Positions 1 through 9,097 of a stretch of 64,000 bases of DNA are shown here, piece after piece. Every line of letters starts with the position of its first letter. The first letter of the stretch is position 1. The notes below the pieces were generated by a model, which was given only the letters and a program-made list of their open reading frames with translations, was not told the DNA's origin and searched no databases. A program made the translations under genes and the position numbers. Source of the stretch: Roseiarcus sp963805295 (GTDB taxonomy: Bacteria; Pseudomonadota; Alphaproteobacteria; Rhizobiales; Beijerinckiaceae). Location: contig CAWDTW010000100.1 in the NCBI GenBank assembly GCA_963805295.1, positions 62,001-126,000 on the forward strand. The letters are read 5' to 3'.

Positions 1-233
1 GGCGACTTGGCGCGCGCGCCAACGGCTTCGGCGAAGGCGTCGTCCCAGTCCGGACCGGAGAGAAGGTCGTCGACCAGCGACGGCCGATTCGCCACGAGCG
101 CGTCGTAGTCGACCGCCGACAAGACGATCACAGCGCGCTCGCCGCGTACGGTGACGGTCTGCGGCCCGTCGCGGCGGGCGCGCTGAACGACCTCGCTGAA
201 CCGGTTCTTGGCGTCCTGTAGAGCCCATTCCAT
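1..233 (-). CDS. Phd/YefM-family antitoxin (partial, C-terminus off the window)
   Basis: The reading frame starts MEWALQDAKNRFSEVVQRA, the N-terminal helix pattern of Phd/YefM antitoxins, followed by a V-T-V-R-G strand and a basic-hydrophobic segment (ERAVIVLSAVDYDALV) typical of this fold. Family members bind DNA with this N-terminal half, repress their own operon and neutralise a partner toxin with the C-terminal tail. The ATG at 233 follows a GAGACTCGAG stretch that may serve as ribosome binding site. The gene runs off the left edge after 77 codons, so the toxin, expected downstream, is not visible. Its upstream region was hit by two insertion sequences (252-3469), which probably separated it from its normal promoter and operator. 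Confidence 0.85.
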   Translation of the reverse strand, partial: MEWALQDAKNRFSEVVQRARRDGPQTVTVRGERAVIVLSAVDYDALVANRPSLVDDLLSGPDWDDAFAEAVGARAKS

Positions 234-242
234 CTCGAGTCT

Positions 243-251
243 CCTATCTAG
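243..251. promoter_or_regulatory. Left half of an IS-split palindrome upstream of the antitoxin gene
   Basis: CCTATCTAG here and the sequence from 3474 onwards rebuild a perfect 10-bp inverted repeat (CCTATCTAGA, spacer CAA, TCTAGATAGG) when both insertion sequences and the two extra CTAG copies are removed. A palindrome just upstream of a Phd start codon is the usual position of the autoregulatory operator. The role is inferred; the inverted repeat itself is read directly. Confidence 0.55.
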
Positions 252-1871
252 CCCGGATTATGCATTGCGGGTTGGCGGGTGTGGCGTAAATAGCTGATTT
301 CGTGTATAATTTGGTTGTCTAAGCCGATTCGCGCGATTTCAGCGAGGCCGCACCTGCCATGAACGATCCTATGTTGCCGTTGCCTGGGTTGTCACCTGTT
401 TCGGGCAAGCGCGTCGAGGTCAAGTTTGACGGCGGCTTGCTGTCGTCGGATGGCGGCGTTCTGGCGTTGGGCGAGGTCGACCAGCGCCTTCGCGTCGCCG
501 ATCGGCTCGCCGCCTGCATGGTGGACCGGCGCGCGCCCGATCAGATCACCCACAGCCTTGCCGACATCATCCGCTTTCGGCTGCTGATGATCGCGGCGGG
601 CTATGAGGACGGCAACGACGCCAATTGCCTGCGGAGCGATCCGATGTTCAAGATGGCGCTCGATCTGACGCCGTCGGATCGCGAACTGTGCTCGCAGTCG
701 ACGATCTCGCGGTTGGAAAATCTGCCGGAGGTTCGCGCCCTGTTGCGGATGGGTCGCGCGATGGTCGATCTCTATTGCGAGTCCTTTCACAAGGTTCCCA
801 AACGGATCACCCTCGACATCGACGACACGTTCGACGCGGTCCATGGCGGGCAGCAGTTGCGGTTGTTCAACGCGCATTACGACGAATACGGCTTTCAGCC
901 CATCGTCGTGTTCGACGGCGAGGGCCGCTTCGTCACTGCCGTGCTTCGTCCCGCCAAGCGGCCGAGCGGCAAGGAGATCAAACCCTTCCTCCGCCGGCTG
1001 TTGCGCGCGATCCGAGCCCATTGGCCCAACACTGAGATCCTGCTGCGCGCCGACAGCCACTACTGCGGCCCCGAGGTTCTCGACTGGTGTCGGGCGAGCG
1101 GCCTCGATTACATCTTCGGCGTCGCGCCGACTACGACGTTGCGCCGGCATGTCGAAAGTCTCGAAGCCAGTGTAAAGGCACGGTTCGAAGCCGCGCCCAG
1201 AGACGGCAAGCTTCGTCGTTTCAAAGAGTTCTTCGACGGCGCGCAAAGCTGGAGCCGGGTCGAGCGGATCATCGCCCGGGTCGAAGCGGGCGCGGAAAGA
1301 TCAGACACGCGCTTCGTCGTCACCAATCTGAACAAGCGCAACGCTCGCGTGCTCTACGAAGACGTCTATTGCCGGCGCGGCCAGGCCGAAAACCACATCA
1401 AATCCTGGAAGACGCATCTGGGGTCGGATCGCACCTCATGCACCAAGGCGACCGCCAATCAGTTTCGGCTTTTCCTGCACGCCGGCGCCTACTGGCTGAT
1501 GTGGGGGCTGCGCGCATCGATGCCCAGGCGTTCGATGTGGCGCGTTGCCCAATTCGACACGTTGCGCCTGCGCCTCGTCAAGATCGCCGCCCGCGTCGTC
1601 GAGATGAAAACCATGATCCGCGTCCATCTGCCGACGTCATGCCCCGGCCAGGAAATCCTGCGTTTCGCCCTCCAGCGCATCCCGCGCCTCGTCACTTGAA
1701 ACACGGGGCGTGAACGTCCCCGAACGTCAAACCCATCCCTTCAACCCGCAAACCCCTCCACCCGTTTCAGGCCCAAAGCCGGAGACGATGCCGCGCGTCC
1801 GCGAGCAAGCGCGGTTCCGAAAAATCACCAGAACGCGCCGCCGAAAACGTCACGGCGCTGCATAATGCGGG
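252..1871 (+). mobile_element. IS1380-type insertion sequence
   Basis: The element begins CCCGGATTATGCA and ends with its near-perfect inverse TGCATAATGCGGG (one mismatch). CTAG lies directly outside both ends (248-251 and 1872-1875) and fits a 4-bp target duplication. It carries one complete transposase gene. About 170 bp of noncoding sequence follow the transposase. Confidence 0.85.
359..1699 (+). CDS. IS1380-family transposase
   Basis: This 446-residue DDE transposase has the IS1380 layout: an N-terminal stretch around FDGGLLSSDGGVLALGEVDQ, a central block with ITLDIDDTFD (first catalytic Asp region), LLRADSHYC (second Asp region) and a C-terminal GQAENHIKSWK block carrying the catalytic Glu. 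Length is normal for the family and no frame break is seen, so the element may still be active. It would cut and paste its own element using the inverted repeats at 252 and 1871. Long antisense frames over it are GC-rich shadows. Confidence 0.93.
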   Translation: MNDPMLPLPGLSPVSGKRVEVKFDGGLLSSDGGVLALGEVDQRLRVADRLAACMVDRRAPDQITHSLADIIRFRLLMIAAGYEDGNDANCLRSDPMFKMALDLTPSDRELCSQSTISRLENLPEVRALLRMGRAMVDLYCESFHKVPKRITLDIDDTFDAVHGGQQLRLFNAHYDEYGFQPIVVFDGEGRFVTAVLRPAKRPSGKEIKPFLRRLLRAIRAHWPNTEILLRADSHYCGPEVLDWCRASGLDYIFGVAPTTTLRRHVESLEASVKARFEAAPRDGKLRRFKEFFDGAQSWSRVERIIARVEAGAERSDTRFVVTNLNKRNARVLYEDVYCRRGQAENHIKSWKTHLGSDRTSCTKATANQFRLFLHAGAYWLMWGLRASMPRRSMWRVAQFDTLRLRLVKIAARVVEMKTMIRVHLPTSCPGQEILRFALQRIPRLVT

Positions 1872-1875
1872 CTAG

Positions 1876-3469
1876 CAGCCTGTCGGACTTAACGCCGCGC
1901 CTGCGATTACGCTAGAGTCAGGCATTGATTCGCGCAGGGCGGCGGGCTTTTTTGATGAGCAATTTTCGTACGATCGATCGCGAGACGGGGTTCTTGCTGC
2001 CTCCCTCGGTCGACGAATGGCTTCCCGAGAAACATCTGGCGCGATTTGTCGTGGAGGTTGTCGACGGGCTCGATCTTCGCGCGATGAGCGGCAGTTATCG
2101 CGGTTCCGGGTCGGCGTCGTATCATCCGCGAATGCTGCTGGGCCTTCTGGTTTACGGCTATGCGACGGGCGTGTTTTCGAGCCGCAAGCTGGAGCGTGCG
2201 ACTTATGACTCGGTGGCGTTCCGGTTCATCGCGGCCAACGATCATCCCGACCACGACACGATCGCGACCTTCAGGCGGCGCTTTCTCGCGGAGATCGAAG
2301 CTCTGTTCGTTCGAGTGCTGCTGCTGGCGCGGGAGATGGGCGTTCTGAAGATGGGGACGGTGGCGCTGGACGGCACGAAGATTCACGCCAACGCCAGCCG
2401 GCACAGCGCGCTGTCTTATGAACACGCCGGCAAGGTCGAGGCGCAGTTGAAAGCCGAGGTCGCCGATCTGATGGCCAAAGCCGAAGCGGCCGACGCGGCG
2501 GACATTCCCGACGGCATGTCGATACCGGACGAACTGGCGCGGCGCGAGGAGCGGTTGCGCAAGCTGGCCGAGGCGCGGGCGAAGATCGAGGCGCGGGCCA
2601 AGGAACGCCATGCGCGCGAGCAGGCGGAGCACGAAGCCAGGCTCGCGGCGCGGCAGGCGAAGGCGGAGGCGAGCGGGAAAAAGCCCCGCGGCAAGCCTCC
2701 CGAACCTCCGGTCGAGGGGCCGCGCCCCGACGACCAGATCAACCTGACCGACGAGGAGTCGCGCATCATGCCGGTGGCCGGCGGCGGCTTCGATCAATGC
2801 TACAACGCCCAGGCCGCGGTGGCGGCGGGAAGTCTGCTGGTGGTGGCGAGCGCCGTGAGCCAGGCGCCCAACGACAAGCAGCAACTCGAACCGATGCTGG
2901 ACAAGATCGAGGCTCTTGCCGACGAACTGGGCAAGCCCGAATGCCTGCTGGCGGATACGGGCTATTTCAGCGCGGCGAACGTCGCGGCTTGCGACAAGGC
3001 GGGGATCGAACCGCTGATCGCCATGGGCCGTCAGCCGCATCATCCGCCGTTGGCCGAGCGCTTCCAAGCGGCGCCGGAAGCGCCGCAAGATCCAACGCCG
3101 GTCGAGGCGATGGCGCATCGGCTGAAGACGCCGGCAGGCCGGGCGCTTTACGCGCTGCGCAAGCAGATGTCGGAGCCGGTGTTCGGGATCATCAAATCGG
3201 CGCTGGGATTCCGTCAATTTTCGCTGCGCGGCCTCGCGGGCGCGCGCGGCGAATGGAGCCTCGTCACCATGGCCTGGAACATCAAGCGGATGTTCGCCCT
3301 CGTCCCGGCCTGACAAGGCTGAGGTGCGCCGGCTCGGCAGACAGGTCCCCAGGAAACGCCGATCTCCGGCCCCTTCAACCGCTTTCTGCACCCAACCCAA
3401 CGCTCGGCGCCGCCGCAACCGCCAAAATCATTCGCGGCGATCAACCGCAACCCCCAGTCCGACAGGCTG
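1876..3469 (+). mobile_element. IS1182-type insertion sequence nested at the same CTAG target
   Basis: The ends are CAGCCTGTCGGACT (1876) and its exact inverse AGTCCGACAGGCTG (ending 3469), 14 bp. CTAG flanks both sides (1872-1875 and 3470-3473). The left CTAG is also the right flank of the IS1380 element, so this element inserted second, into the CTAG copy made or bordered by the first. Both elements therefore chose the same palindromic tetranucleotide. Confidence 0.85.
1955..3313 (+). CDS. IS1182-family transposase
   Basis: The protein (about 452 residues from this ATG) starts MSNFRTIDRETGFLLPPSV, the typical IS1182 N-terminus, followed by the DUF772-like helical region (YHPRMLLGLLVYGYATGV) and the first catalytic Asp in VALDGTKIHANAS. 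A long charged coiled-coil-like insertion rich in Ala, Arg and Glu lies near residues 150-245. The second Asp is in LLADTGYFS and the Glu is in the C-terminal KQMSEPVFGIIKS region. A TTG 30 bases upstream is an alternative start, but the conserved family start is this ATG. It appears intact. Confidence 0.92.
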   Translation: MSNFRTIDRETGFLLPPSVDEWLPEKHLARFVVEVVDGLDLRAMSGSYRGSGSASYHPRMLLGLLVYGYATGVFSSRKLERATYDSVAFRFIAANDHPDHDTIATFRRRFLAEIEALFVRVLLLAREMGVLKMGTVALDGTKIHANASRHSALSYEHAGKVEAQLKAEVADLMAKAEAADAADIPDGMSIPDELARREERLRKLAEARAKIEARAKERHAREQAEHEARLAARQAKAEASGKKPRGKPPEPPVEGPRPDDQINLTDEESRIMPVAGGGFDQCYNAQAAVAAGSLLVVASAVSQAPNDKQQLEPMLDKIEALADELGKPECLLADTGYFSAANVAACDKAGIEPLIAMGRQPHHPPLAERFQAAPEAPQDPTPVEAMAHRLKTPAGRALYALRKQMSEPVFGIIKSALGFRQFSLRGLAGARGEWSLVTMAWNIKRMFALVPA

Positions 3470-3487
3470 CTAGACAATCTAGATAGG
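3470..3487. promoter_or_regulatory. Right half of the IS-split palindrome
   Basis: CTAG (3470-3473) is followed by ACAA and TCTAGATAGG (3478-3487), the right arm that pairs exactly with CCTATCTAGA rebuilt from 243-251. The intact site would lie between the antitoxin gene and leuB. It may also have served the leuB side. Function as an operator is inferred. Confidence 0.5.
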
Positions 3488-3620
3488 TCCTCCCTAAAGG
3501 TGAGTCAAACGGCTCACAAGTCGCCGCTCGACGACTTCGGCTCCATCCCAGGCCGGCTTCCTTTCCGATGGGAAATCGCCTACCGGTGCTGAATTCCTCT
3601 TGTCGTGAAACGAATCCGCG

Positions 3621-4736
3621 ATGACGACCCACAAACTGTTCTTGCTTCCGGGCGACGGCATCGGCCCCGAGGTGATGGCCGAAGCCGAAAAGGTCATCAG
3701 GCGTCTCGCCGACGAGAGCGTCGCCCGTTTCGAGATCGAGAAGGGCCTCGTCGGCGGGTGCGCCTATGACGCCCACGGCCAGGCGATCAGCGAGGCCGAC
3801 ATGGCGCTTGCCGGCGCGGCGGACGCCGTGCTGCTCGCGGCGGTCGGCGGGCCGAAGTGGGACCATGTGCCTTACGAGGTCCGTCCCGAAGCGGGCCTGT
3901 TGAGACTGCGCAGGGATCTCAAGCTTTACGCCAATCTCCGGCCGGCGATCTGCTATCCGGCGCTCGCCTCGGCCTCGTCGCTCAAGATGGAGGTGGTCGA
4001 AGGGCTGGACGTCATGATCGTGCGCGAGCTCACGGGCGGAGTCTATTTCGGCGAGCCCAAAGAGATCATCGATCTGGGAAACGGCCAAAAGCGGGCGATC
4101 GACACGCAGGTCTACGACACGTTTGAAATCGAGCGGATCGGCCGGGTCGCCTTCGACCTCGCCCGCAGGCGCCGCAACAAGGTCACCTCGGCGGAAAAGC
4201 GCAACGTGATGAAGTCCGGCGTCTTGTGGAACGAGGTCATCACCTCGCTCCACAAGAGGGAGTATGGCGACGTGACGCTCGAACATCAGCTTGCGGACGC
4301 GCTCGGCATGCAGCTCGTGCGTTGGCCGAAGCAGTTCGACGTGATCGTCACCGACAACCTTTTTGGCGACATGCTGTCGGACGTCGCCGCCATGCTGACC
4401 GGCTCGCTGGGCATGCTGCCGTCCGCCTCGCTCGGCGACGCCGACCCGAGGACTGGACGGCGCACGGCGCTTTACGAACCCGTCCACGGTTCGGCGCCGG
4501 ACATCGCCGGCAAGGGCGTCGCCAATCCGATCGCGATGATCGGCTCCTTCGGGATGGCGCTGCGCTATTCCTTCGGCCTCGGCGACGCCGCCGACCGCCT
4601 GGAGGCCGCCATCGCCGGCGTGCTGGCGCGCGGTCTGCGCACTCCCGATATCCGCAGCGAGGGCTGCCAAGTCGTTTCGACTAGCGAGATGGGGGATGCG
4701 ATCGTATCGGCCCTCAAGGGCGACGGTTCGCATTAG
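3621..4736 (+). CDS. leuB: 3-isopropylmalate dehydrogenase
   Basis: The 371-residue protein begins with the nucleotide-binding turn FLLPGDGIGPEV and carries the substrate-binding block LKLYANLRPAICYP, the metal and substrate region RELTGGVYFGEPKE, and the family signature around NLFGDMLSDVAAMLTGSLG, then HGSAPDIAGKGVANP for NAD binding. These mark LeuB, which oxidatively decarboxylates 3-isopropylmalate to 2-oxoisocaproate in leucine synthesis in the cytoplasm. Length and motifs are complete. LeuC/LeuD are not adjacent. The upstream 147 bp were trimmed by the IS insertion, so its native promoter may be affected. Related tartrate/isocitrate dehydrogenases are less likely because of the LeuB-type substrate loop. 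Confidence 0.95.
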   Translation: MTTHKLFLLPGDGIGPEVMAEAEKVIRRLADESVARFEIEKGLVGGCAYDAHGQAISEADMALAGAADAVLLAAVGGPKWDHVPYEVRPEAGLLRLRRDLKLYANLRPAICYPALASASSLKMEVVEGLDVMIVRELTGGVYFGEPKEIIDLGNGQKRAIDTQVYDTFEIERIGRVAFDLARRRRNKVTSAEKRNVMKSGVLWNEVITSLHKREYGDVTLEHQLADALGMQLVRWPKQFDVIVTDNLFGDMLSDVAAMLTGSLGMLPSASLGDADPRTGRRTALYEPVHGSAPDIAGKGVANPIAMIGSFGMALRYSFGLGDAADRLEAAIAGVLARGLRTPDIRSEGCQVVSTSEMGDAIVSALKGDGSH

Positions 4737-4837
4737 CGCGGAATGATTTCCAGTCGATTTGGGCGACGCAGGCGAAGGTCGGTCGCCTTATGGCCACCGG
4801 ATCGGGTCGTCGCTACGCTCCTCGCGGTGACGGCGGC

Positions 4838-5079
4838 GGGGTCCTCGCCCTCAAGGACATGAAGCCCCCCATTCCGGTCATGCTCCACTTCGGCGAGAAG
4901 GACGAGCACATTCCGGTGGCGGGCGTGCGCGAGCGCGCGGGCCTTTATCCGGACGTCCGGTCCATATCTACCCCGCCGGCCACGGCTTCAGCTGCGATCA
5001 CCGCGACAGCTACGACACCCCGAGCGCCGCGCTCGCCTGGAGGCGGACGCTCGAGTTTTTTGCGAAGCATTTGTCGTGA
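4838..5079 (+). pseudogene. Relic of a dienelactone hydrolase-family gene
   Basis: Frame 2 reads ALKDMKPPIPVMLHFGEKDEHIP and then, after a one-base shift near 4960, another frame reads VHIYPAGHGFSCDHRDSYD and FFAKHLS before a TGA at 5077-5079. The first part carries the catalytic-Asp region and the second the catalytic His (AGHGF) of the dienelactone hydrolase fold. The N-terminal half with the nucleophile is missing, so this is a true fragment rather than a single sequencing slip. A complete paralogue of the family lies at 26835-27509. Confidence 0.6.
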
Positions 5080-5286
5080 CGAACTTCTAACTCAAACCTT
5101 CCGCCCGTCGCCCCGCACCCGGTGAGAGGCTGACGCCCCGCGCGAAACGCCTGGCGCGGGAACCTTTGAAGACCGCCCGCGGCTCTGCTCCTACGGCAAC
5201 GAAAGTCGTGAGTGTGAGCCCTTCCTCAACCAACGGCGAGCACAAGAGGTTGGCGAGGCCAATGCCGGCCTCCGGGGAGCACGCGC

Positions 5287-6927
5287 CTAGTACTGCGCCT
5301 TGTACAACTCGCCCTCGATCCAAGCGCGGATGTCCGTGGGCCGCTTAACCTGAGCCAAGCCCTTGTCGAACATGAACTCGGCGACGCGCGTTGCCGTGGT
5401 GACTTCCATCTCGAGAATGCTGGCCTGGCCGGGAAACAGCATGCCCTTGGCACGCAGCTCGGGACCTACCTGGTCCGCGCTCGCTTGGGCCGCGACGATA
5501 AAGCACTCATCGGTGATCCGGCGTGGCCGCGCGACATAGGTGGCGAGGCCGATGGCCGGAAAGATATAGAAGTTGTTTGCTTGGCCGGGACGGAAGATCT
5601 TGCCGCCGAACGTCACGTCAGGGAATTGCACGCCTGCTGCATAGAGCGCTTTGCCGTTCGACCAGGTGTAAGCCTGCTCGGCCGTGCACTCTGCCTTGTC
5701 GGTCGGATTGGAGAGCGCAAAGATGATCGGGCGCTCGTTCAACCGGCTCATCGCCTCGACCACGCGCTGATTGAAGGCTCCGCCCTTGGTGCTGACGCCG
5801 ATCAGGGTCGTCGGCTTTAGGGTCCCGATGGTCTTCACGAGATCCTTCGACGGCGTCGCGTTGTGCGCGTAGACCTTCTGCGCTTCCGACAGGTCGGAGC
5901 GGGACGGCTCCAATAGCCCGCCGATATCGAACATGGAGACGCGGCTGCGAGCGTCCTGCACCGTAACTCCCTTGGTCACCATTGCGGCAGCGATCATATT
6001 GGCGATGCCAATCCCGGCCGAGCCCGCGCCGAAGAAGAGGATTCGCTGATCGGTTAGAGGAGCATCGATGATCTGCAGCGCCGTAGTCAGCCCCGCGAGC
6101 ACGATGCTGGCCGTGCCTTGGATGTCATCATTGTAACAAAGCACCTTGTCGGTGTAGCGGTTCAGCATCCGGATCGCATCGGTGCCCTTCCAATCCTCGA
6201 AGTGGATGCAGCAGCCCGGAAAGACCTTCTGCACCGCCTGAACGAATTCCTCGGTGATCTCGTCCAATTCTTGGTCGGACGGGGGCTTTTCACGTAGGCC
6301 GAGATAGAGCGGATCGGCACGGAGCGCCTCGTTGGTCGTGCCGATGTCGAACAGCACCGGCAGAAGGCAGGCGGGCGGCACCGCCGCACACGCCGTATAA
6401 AGTTGCAGCTTGCCGATCGGGATGCCCATGCCGTTGGCGCCGATGTCGCCGAGGCCAAGGATGCGGCCGCCCGTGGAAATGCAGATAAAGCGCACGTCAC
6501 GTTCCGGCCAATTAGCCAATACTTCCGCTATGCGGCCCTTCATCTCGCGGGTGATGTACATGCCGCGCGCGCGACGATAGATGTGGCCGAAGGTGAGGCA
6601 AGCATCGGCGACTGTAGGATCATAGAGGATCGGAATGAAGCGGGCGGGATCCGACATGACCGCGCGATAGAACAGGGTCTCGTTCCGATCCGACAAGCCA
6701 ATGAGATAGATGTAGCGTTCAAGATCGGTCGGTTTGGCGTCCAAGTGCTCCATCACCCGCTCGACCTGTCGATCAAGGGTTTCCACCGAATGCGGTAGTA
6801 AACCTTCCAGCCCGTATTGACGGCGCTCCTCGGTCGTGAATGCCGTACCCTTGTTGAGAATTGGGTCGTCCAACAGCTCAACGCCACGCAGGGTGGTATG
6901 GGGCCGAGTATTATTAGCCTGGGCCAT
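5287..6927 (-). CDS. maeA: NAD-type malic enzyme (oxaloacetate-decarboxylating malate dehydrogenase)
   Basis: This 546-residue protein has the long malic-enzyme architecture: an N-terminal helical domain (LLPHSVETLDRQVERVMEHL), the catalytic stretch FICISTGGRILGLGDIGANG with PIGKLQLY, the metal-binding FEDW region, and a Rossmann NAD domain with FFGAGSAGIGIANMI near residue 310 and FALSNPTDKAECT. It converts malate to pyruvate, CO2 and reduced NAD(P). A strong GAAGGAGGAGAC ribosome binding site precedes the ATG. The fumarase gene lies 76 bp upstream on the same strand, so the two probably form a unit taking fumarate to malate to pyruvate. Confidence 0.93.
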   Translation of the reverse strand: MAQANNTRPHTTLRGVELLDDPILNKGTAFTTEERRQYGLEGLLPHSVETLDRQVERVMEHLDAKPTDLERYIYLIGLSDRNETLFYRAVMSDPARFIPILYDPTVADACLTFGHIYRRARGMYITREMKGRIAEVLANWPERDVRFICISTGGRILGLGDIGANGMGIPIGKLQLYTACAAVPPACLLPVLFDIGTTNEALRADPLYLGLREKPPSDQELDEITEEFVQAVQKVFPGCCIHFEDWKGTDAIRMLNRYTDKVLCYNDDIQGTASIVLAGLTTALQIIDAPLTDQRILFFGAGSAGIGIANMIAAAMVTKGVTVQDARSRVSMFDIGGLLEPSRSDLSEAQKVYAHNATPSKDLVKTIGTLKPTTLIGVSTKGGAFNQRVVEAMSRLNERPIIFALSNPTDKAECTAEQAYTWSNGKALYAAGVQFPDVTFGGKIFRPGQANNFYIFPAIGLATYVARPRRITDECFIVAAQASADQVGPELRAKGMLFPGQASILEMEVTTATRVAEFMFDKGLAQVKRPTDIRAWIEGELYKAQY

Positions 6928-7002
6928 GTCTCCTCCTTCTGTCTCAATCCCTTTCCGATGGGGCGAGGGCGTCTATGAACCGGCGCTTGACGCTTTCGAA
7001 AT

Positions 7003-8421
7003 TTATCCCGCCGCGGATGCTTCGCTCGCCACGTACGGCTTCACCATCTTTCTCGGATCGACGACCCGGTCGAATTCGGCCTCTGTCACAAAGCCCAATT
7101 TCAGGGCGGCGGCCTTCAAGCTGAGATCGTTGTCCATCGCGTAGTGGGCGATCTGCGAGGCCTTGTCGTAGCCGATGACGGGCGAGAGCGCTGTCACCAG
7201 CATCAGCGAACGTTCGACGTCTTCGTTGATCTTCTTCAGGTTGGGGTTGGTCCCCTCGACCAGGAACTTGCGGAAGTTCACGCAGCCGTCGGCCATGATG
7301 GTGATGGAATGGGCGAGGTTGAAGATCATCAGCGGCTTGTAGACGTTCATTTCGAGGTAGCCGCCGGCGCCGCCGAAGCCCACCGCGACGTCGTTGGCCA
7401 TCGCCTGCACCGCGATCATCGTCAGCGCCTCGCACTGGGTCGGGTTGACCTTGCCCGGCATGATCGAGGAGCCCGGCTCGTTTTCCGGAATATTCAATTC
7501 CGCAAACCCGGCGCGCGGGCCGCATGACATCAGCCGAATGTCGTTCGCGATCTTGTAGAGCGACACGGCGAGCGTCCGCAGCGTTCCGGAGAGCTGGACC
7601 AGCGCATCGTGAGCGCCCTGCACCGCGAACTTGTTCGGCGCCGTCACGAAGGGCAGGCCGGCGAGTTTGGCGATCTGAGCGGCCGCCGCTTCGGCAAAAC
7701 CGGGAGCGGAGTTGATTCCGGTGCCGACGGCGGTGCCGCCGAGCGCCAATCGGTACACGCCCGGCAGAGCGCCTTCGATCCGCTCCAGATCGTCCGACAG
7801 CATGCCCGCATAACCGGACCATTCCTGGCCCAGCGTCAGCGGTGTGGCGTCCTGCATGTGGGTGCGCCCGATCTTGATGATGTCGTCCCACTCTTGCGAT
7901 TTCGAAGCGATCGCGTCCTGCAGAGCGGCTGCCGCGGGGATGAGGCGCTCTTTCACGTTCACCGCGGCGGCGATGCACATGGCGGACGGGAAAGTGTCGT
8001 TCGACGACTGCGCCATGTTGACATGGTCGTTGGGATGGACCGGCGCGTGGCTTCCAAGGGGCGTGCCGGCGAGCTGGCAGCACCGGTTGGAGATCACTTC
8101 GTTGACGTTCATGTTGAACTGGGTGCCGCTGCCCGTCATCCAGACATGCAGGGGAAACATATCGTCATGGTGGCCCGCCAGGATTTCGTCGCAGGCCTGA
8201 ACGATCAGCTTGCAGCGTTGATCGTCAAGTCGGCCGCCGTCGCGGTTGGCGATGGCGGCGGCTTTCTTCAAGATGGCGTAGGCCGTGATCATTTCGCGGG
8301 GAATGAGGTCCTTGCCGATGCTGAAATGCTCGAGCGAACGCTGGGTTTGGGCGCCCCAGAGCTTGTCGGCAGGGACTTCAACGATCCCTAGGCTGTCGGT
8401 CTCCCTTCTGATGTCGGCCAT
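7003..8421 (-). CDS. fumC: Class II fumarate hydratase
   Basis: The protein (472 residues from this start) shows the fumarase/aspartase motifs TGSGTQFNMNVNEV, HPNDHVNMAQSSND, the catalytic-His region GRTHMQDATPLTLGQE and the signature GSSIMPGKVNP. It reversibly hydrates fumarate to malate. I chose the ATG at 8421 (MADIRRETDSLG) because GGGAGAG precedes it by 6-7 bases and the family begins there; the open frame extends 20 codons further upstream without support. Aspartate ammonia-lyase is the main alternative, but the spacing and N-terminus fit FumC better. It is likely cotranscribed with the malic enzyme gene downstream. Confidence 0.92.
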   Translation of the reverse strand: MADIRRETDSLGIVEVPADKLWGAQTQRSLEHFSIGKDLIPREMITAYAILKKAAAIANRDGGRLDDQRCKLIVQACDEILAGHHDDMFPLHVWMTGSGTQFNMNVNEVISNRCCQLAGTPLGSHAPVHPNDHVNMAQSSNDTFPSAMCIAAAVNVKERLIPAAAALQDAIASKSQEWDDIIKIGRTHMQDATPLTLGQEWSGYAGMLSDDLERIEGALPGVYRLALGGTAVGTGINSAPGFAEAAAAQIAKLAGLPFVTAPNKFAVQGAHDALVQLSGTLRTLAVSLYKIANDIRLMSCGPRAGFAELNIPENEPGSSIMPGKVNPTQCEALTMIAVQAMANDVAVGFGGAGGYLEMNVYKPLMIFNLAHSITIMADGCVNFRKFLVEGTNPNLKKINEDVERSLMLVTALSPVIGYDKASQIAHYAMDNDLSLKAAALKLGFVTEAEFDRVVDPRKMVKPYVASEASAAG

Positions 8422-8842
8422 GTGAACTCTCCCGGGTTCGACACTTGAAATTGCCGAATGTCCTTTGCGCCTCAGGCTCAAACGCCGATTACATGCGGAG
8501 CAGGCAAAACTGGCGCCGTTCTGGACGCCCCGCAGGAGCGGGGTCTGGTTCGCTGAAGATGCCGACCTCGTCCTGCATGGTCAGCCCTGCGTCGACTGAG
8601 GCGCGCGAGGCGCAAACCAAAATCCGGGCCGCCAGGGTCTCGCGCCGCGCAGACGGAGGCGAGCCGACCTTACTCTCCTACGTTTTCCGCGGCAACCTGC
8701 CGTCCCGGCTCATCGGGGCCGTCTCATACAGTTTCCGGCTGATCCGTTCGGCGGCGCGAGCCTCCCCTCTCCCCGTAGGGCGTTCGGAAGAACGCCGGTC
8801 TTTCGGCGGACCATGGCGGGAAAGGGGTCGGAAATAAGAAAG

Positions 8843-8916
8843 ATTGCGGTAGGGGCGCCCATTGCTGAGCGCCCCCCGCACAGAACCGGACGGGCCCGAT
8901 TAAGGCATCCGGCTCC
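8843..8916 (-). mobile_element. 3' end of a group II intron (domains V-VI only)
   Basis: Read leftwards, the stretch starts GAGCCGGATGCC and closes with GTCCGGTTC, giving the domain V lower stem, followed by a GGGGGGCGCTCAG hairpin resembling domain VI and the terminal CTACCGCAAT. The same sequence, almost base for base, ends the larger intron at 16328-16971. Homology stops exactly at the start of domain V. The rest of the intron is missing, and a MITE sits 36 bp further upstream. It cannot splice on its own. Confidence 0.65.
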
Positions 8917-8952
8917 CTGTTATGGTCCAGTTCTGGCTGCGCAGCAATTCTT

Positions 8953-9097
8953 GTAACCGGGGCAAATTCCCGGGCACGCAACTGCACAAAGCAAAATGCT
9001 GCAGTTGCGAGATTGAATCTTATCAAGCGCTTGCGCGAGCGCCGGCCTTCTGAAATTTTTCCTCCCGCGCTCCTGCCCGGGAATTTGCCCCGGTTAC
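8953..9097. mobile_element. MITE, copy 1 (145 bp, IS66-like ends)
   Basis: The element starts GTAACCGGGGCAAATT and ends with the exact inverse; the perfect terminal repeats are 24 bp. Flanking octamers CAATTCTT (8945-8952) and CGATTCTT (9098-9105) match at 7 of 8 positions, consistent with an aged 8-bp target duplication. A second 145-bp copy lies at 38965-39109. Ends starting GTAA with 8-bp duplications are characteristic of the IS66 family, so an IS66 transposase could have moved it. It holds no gene. Confidence 0.8.
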
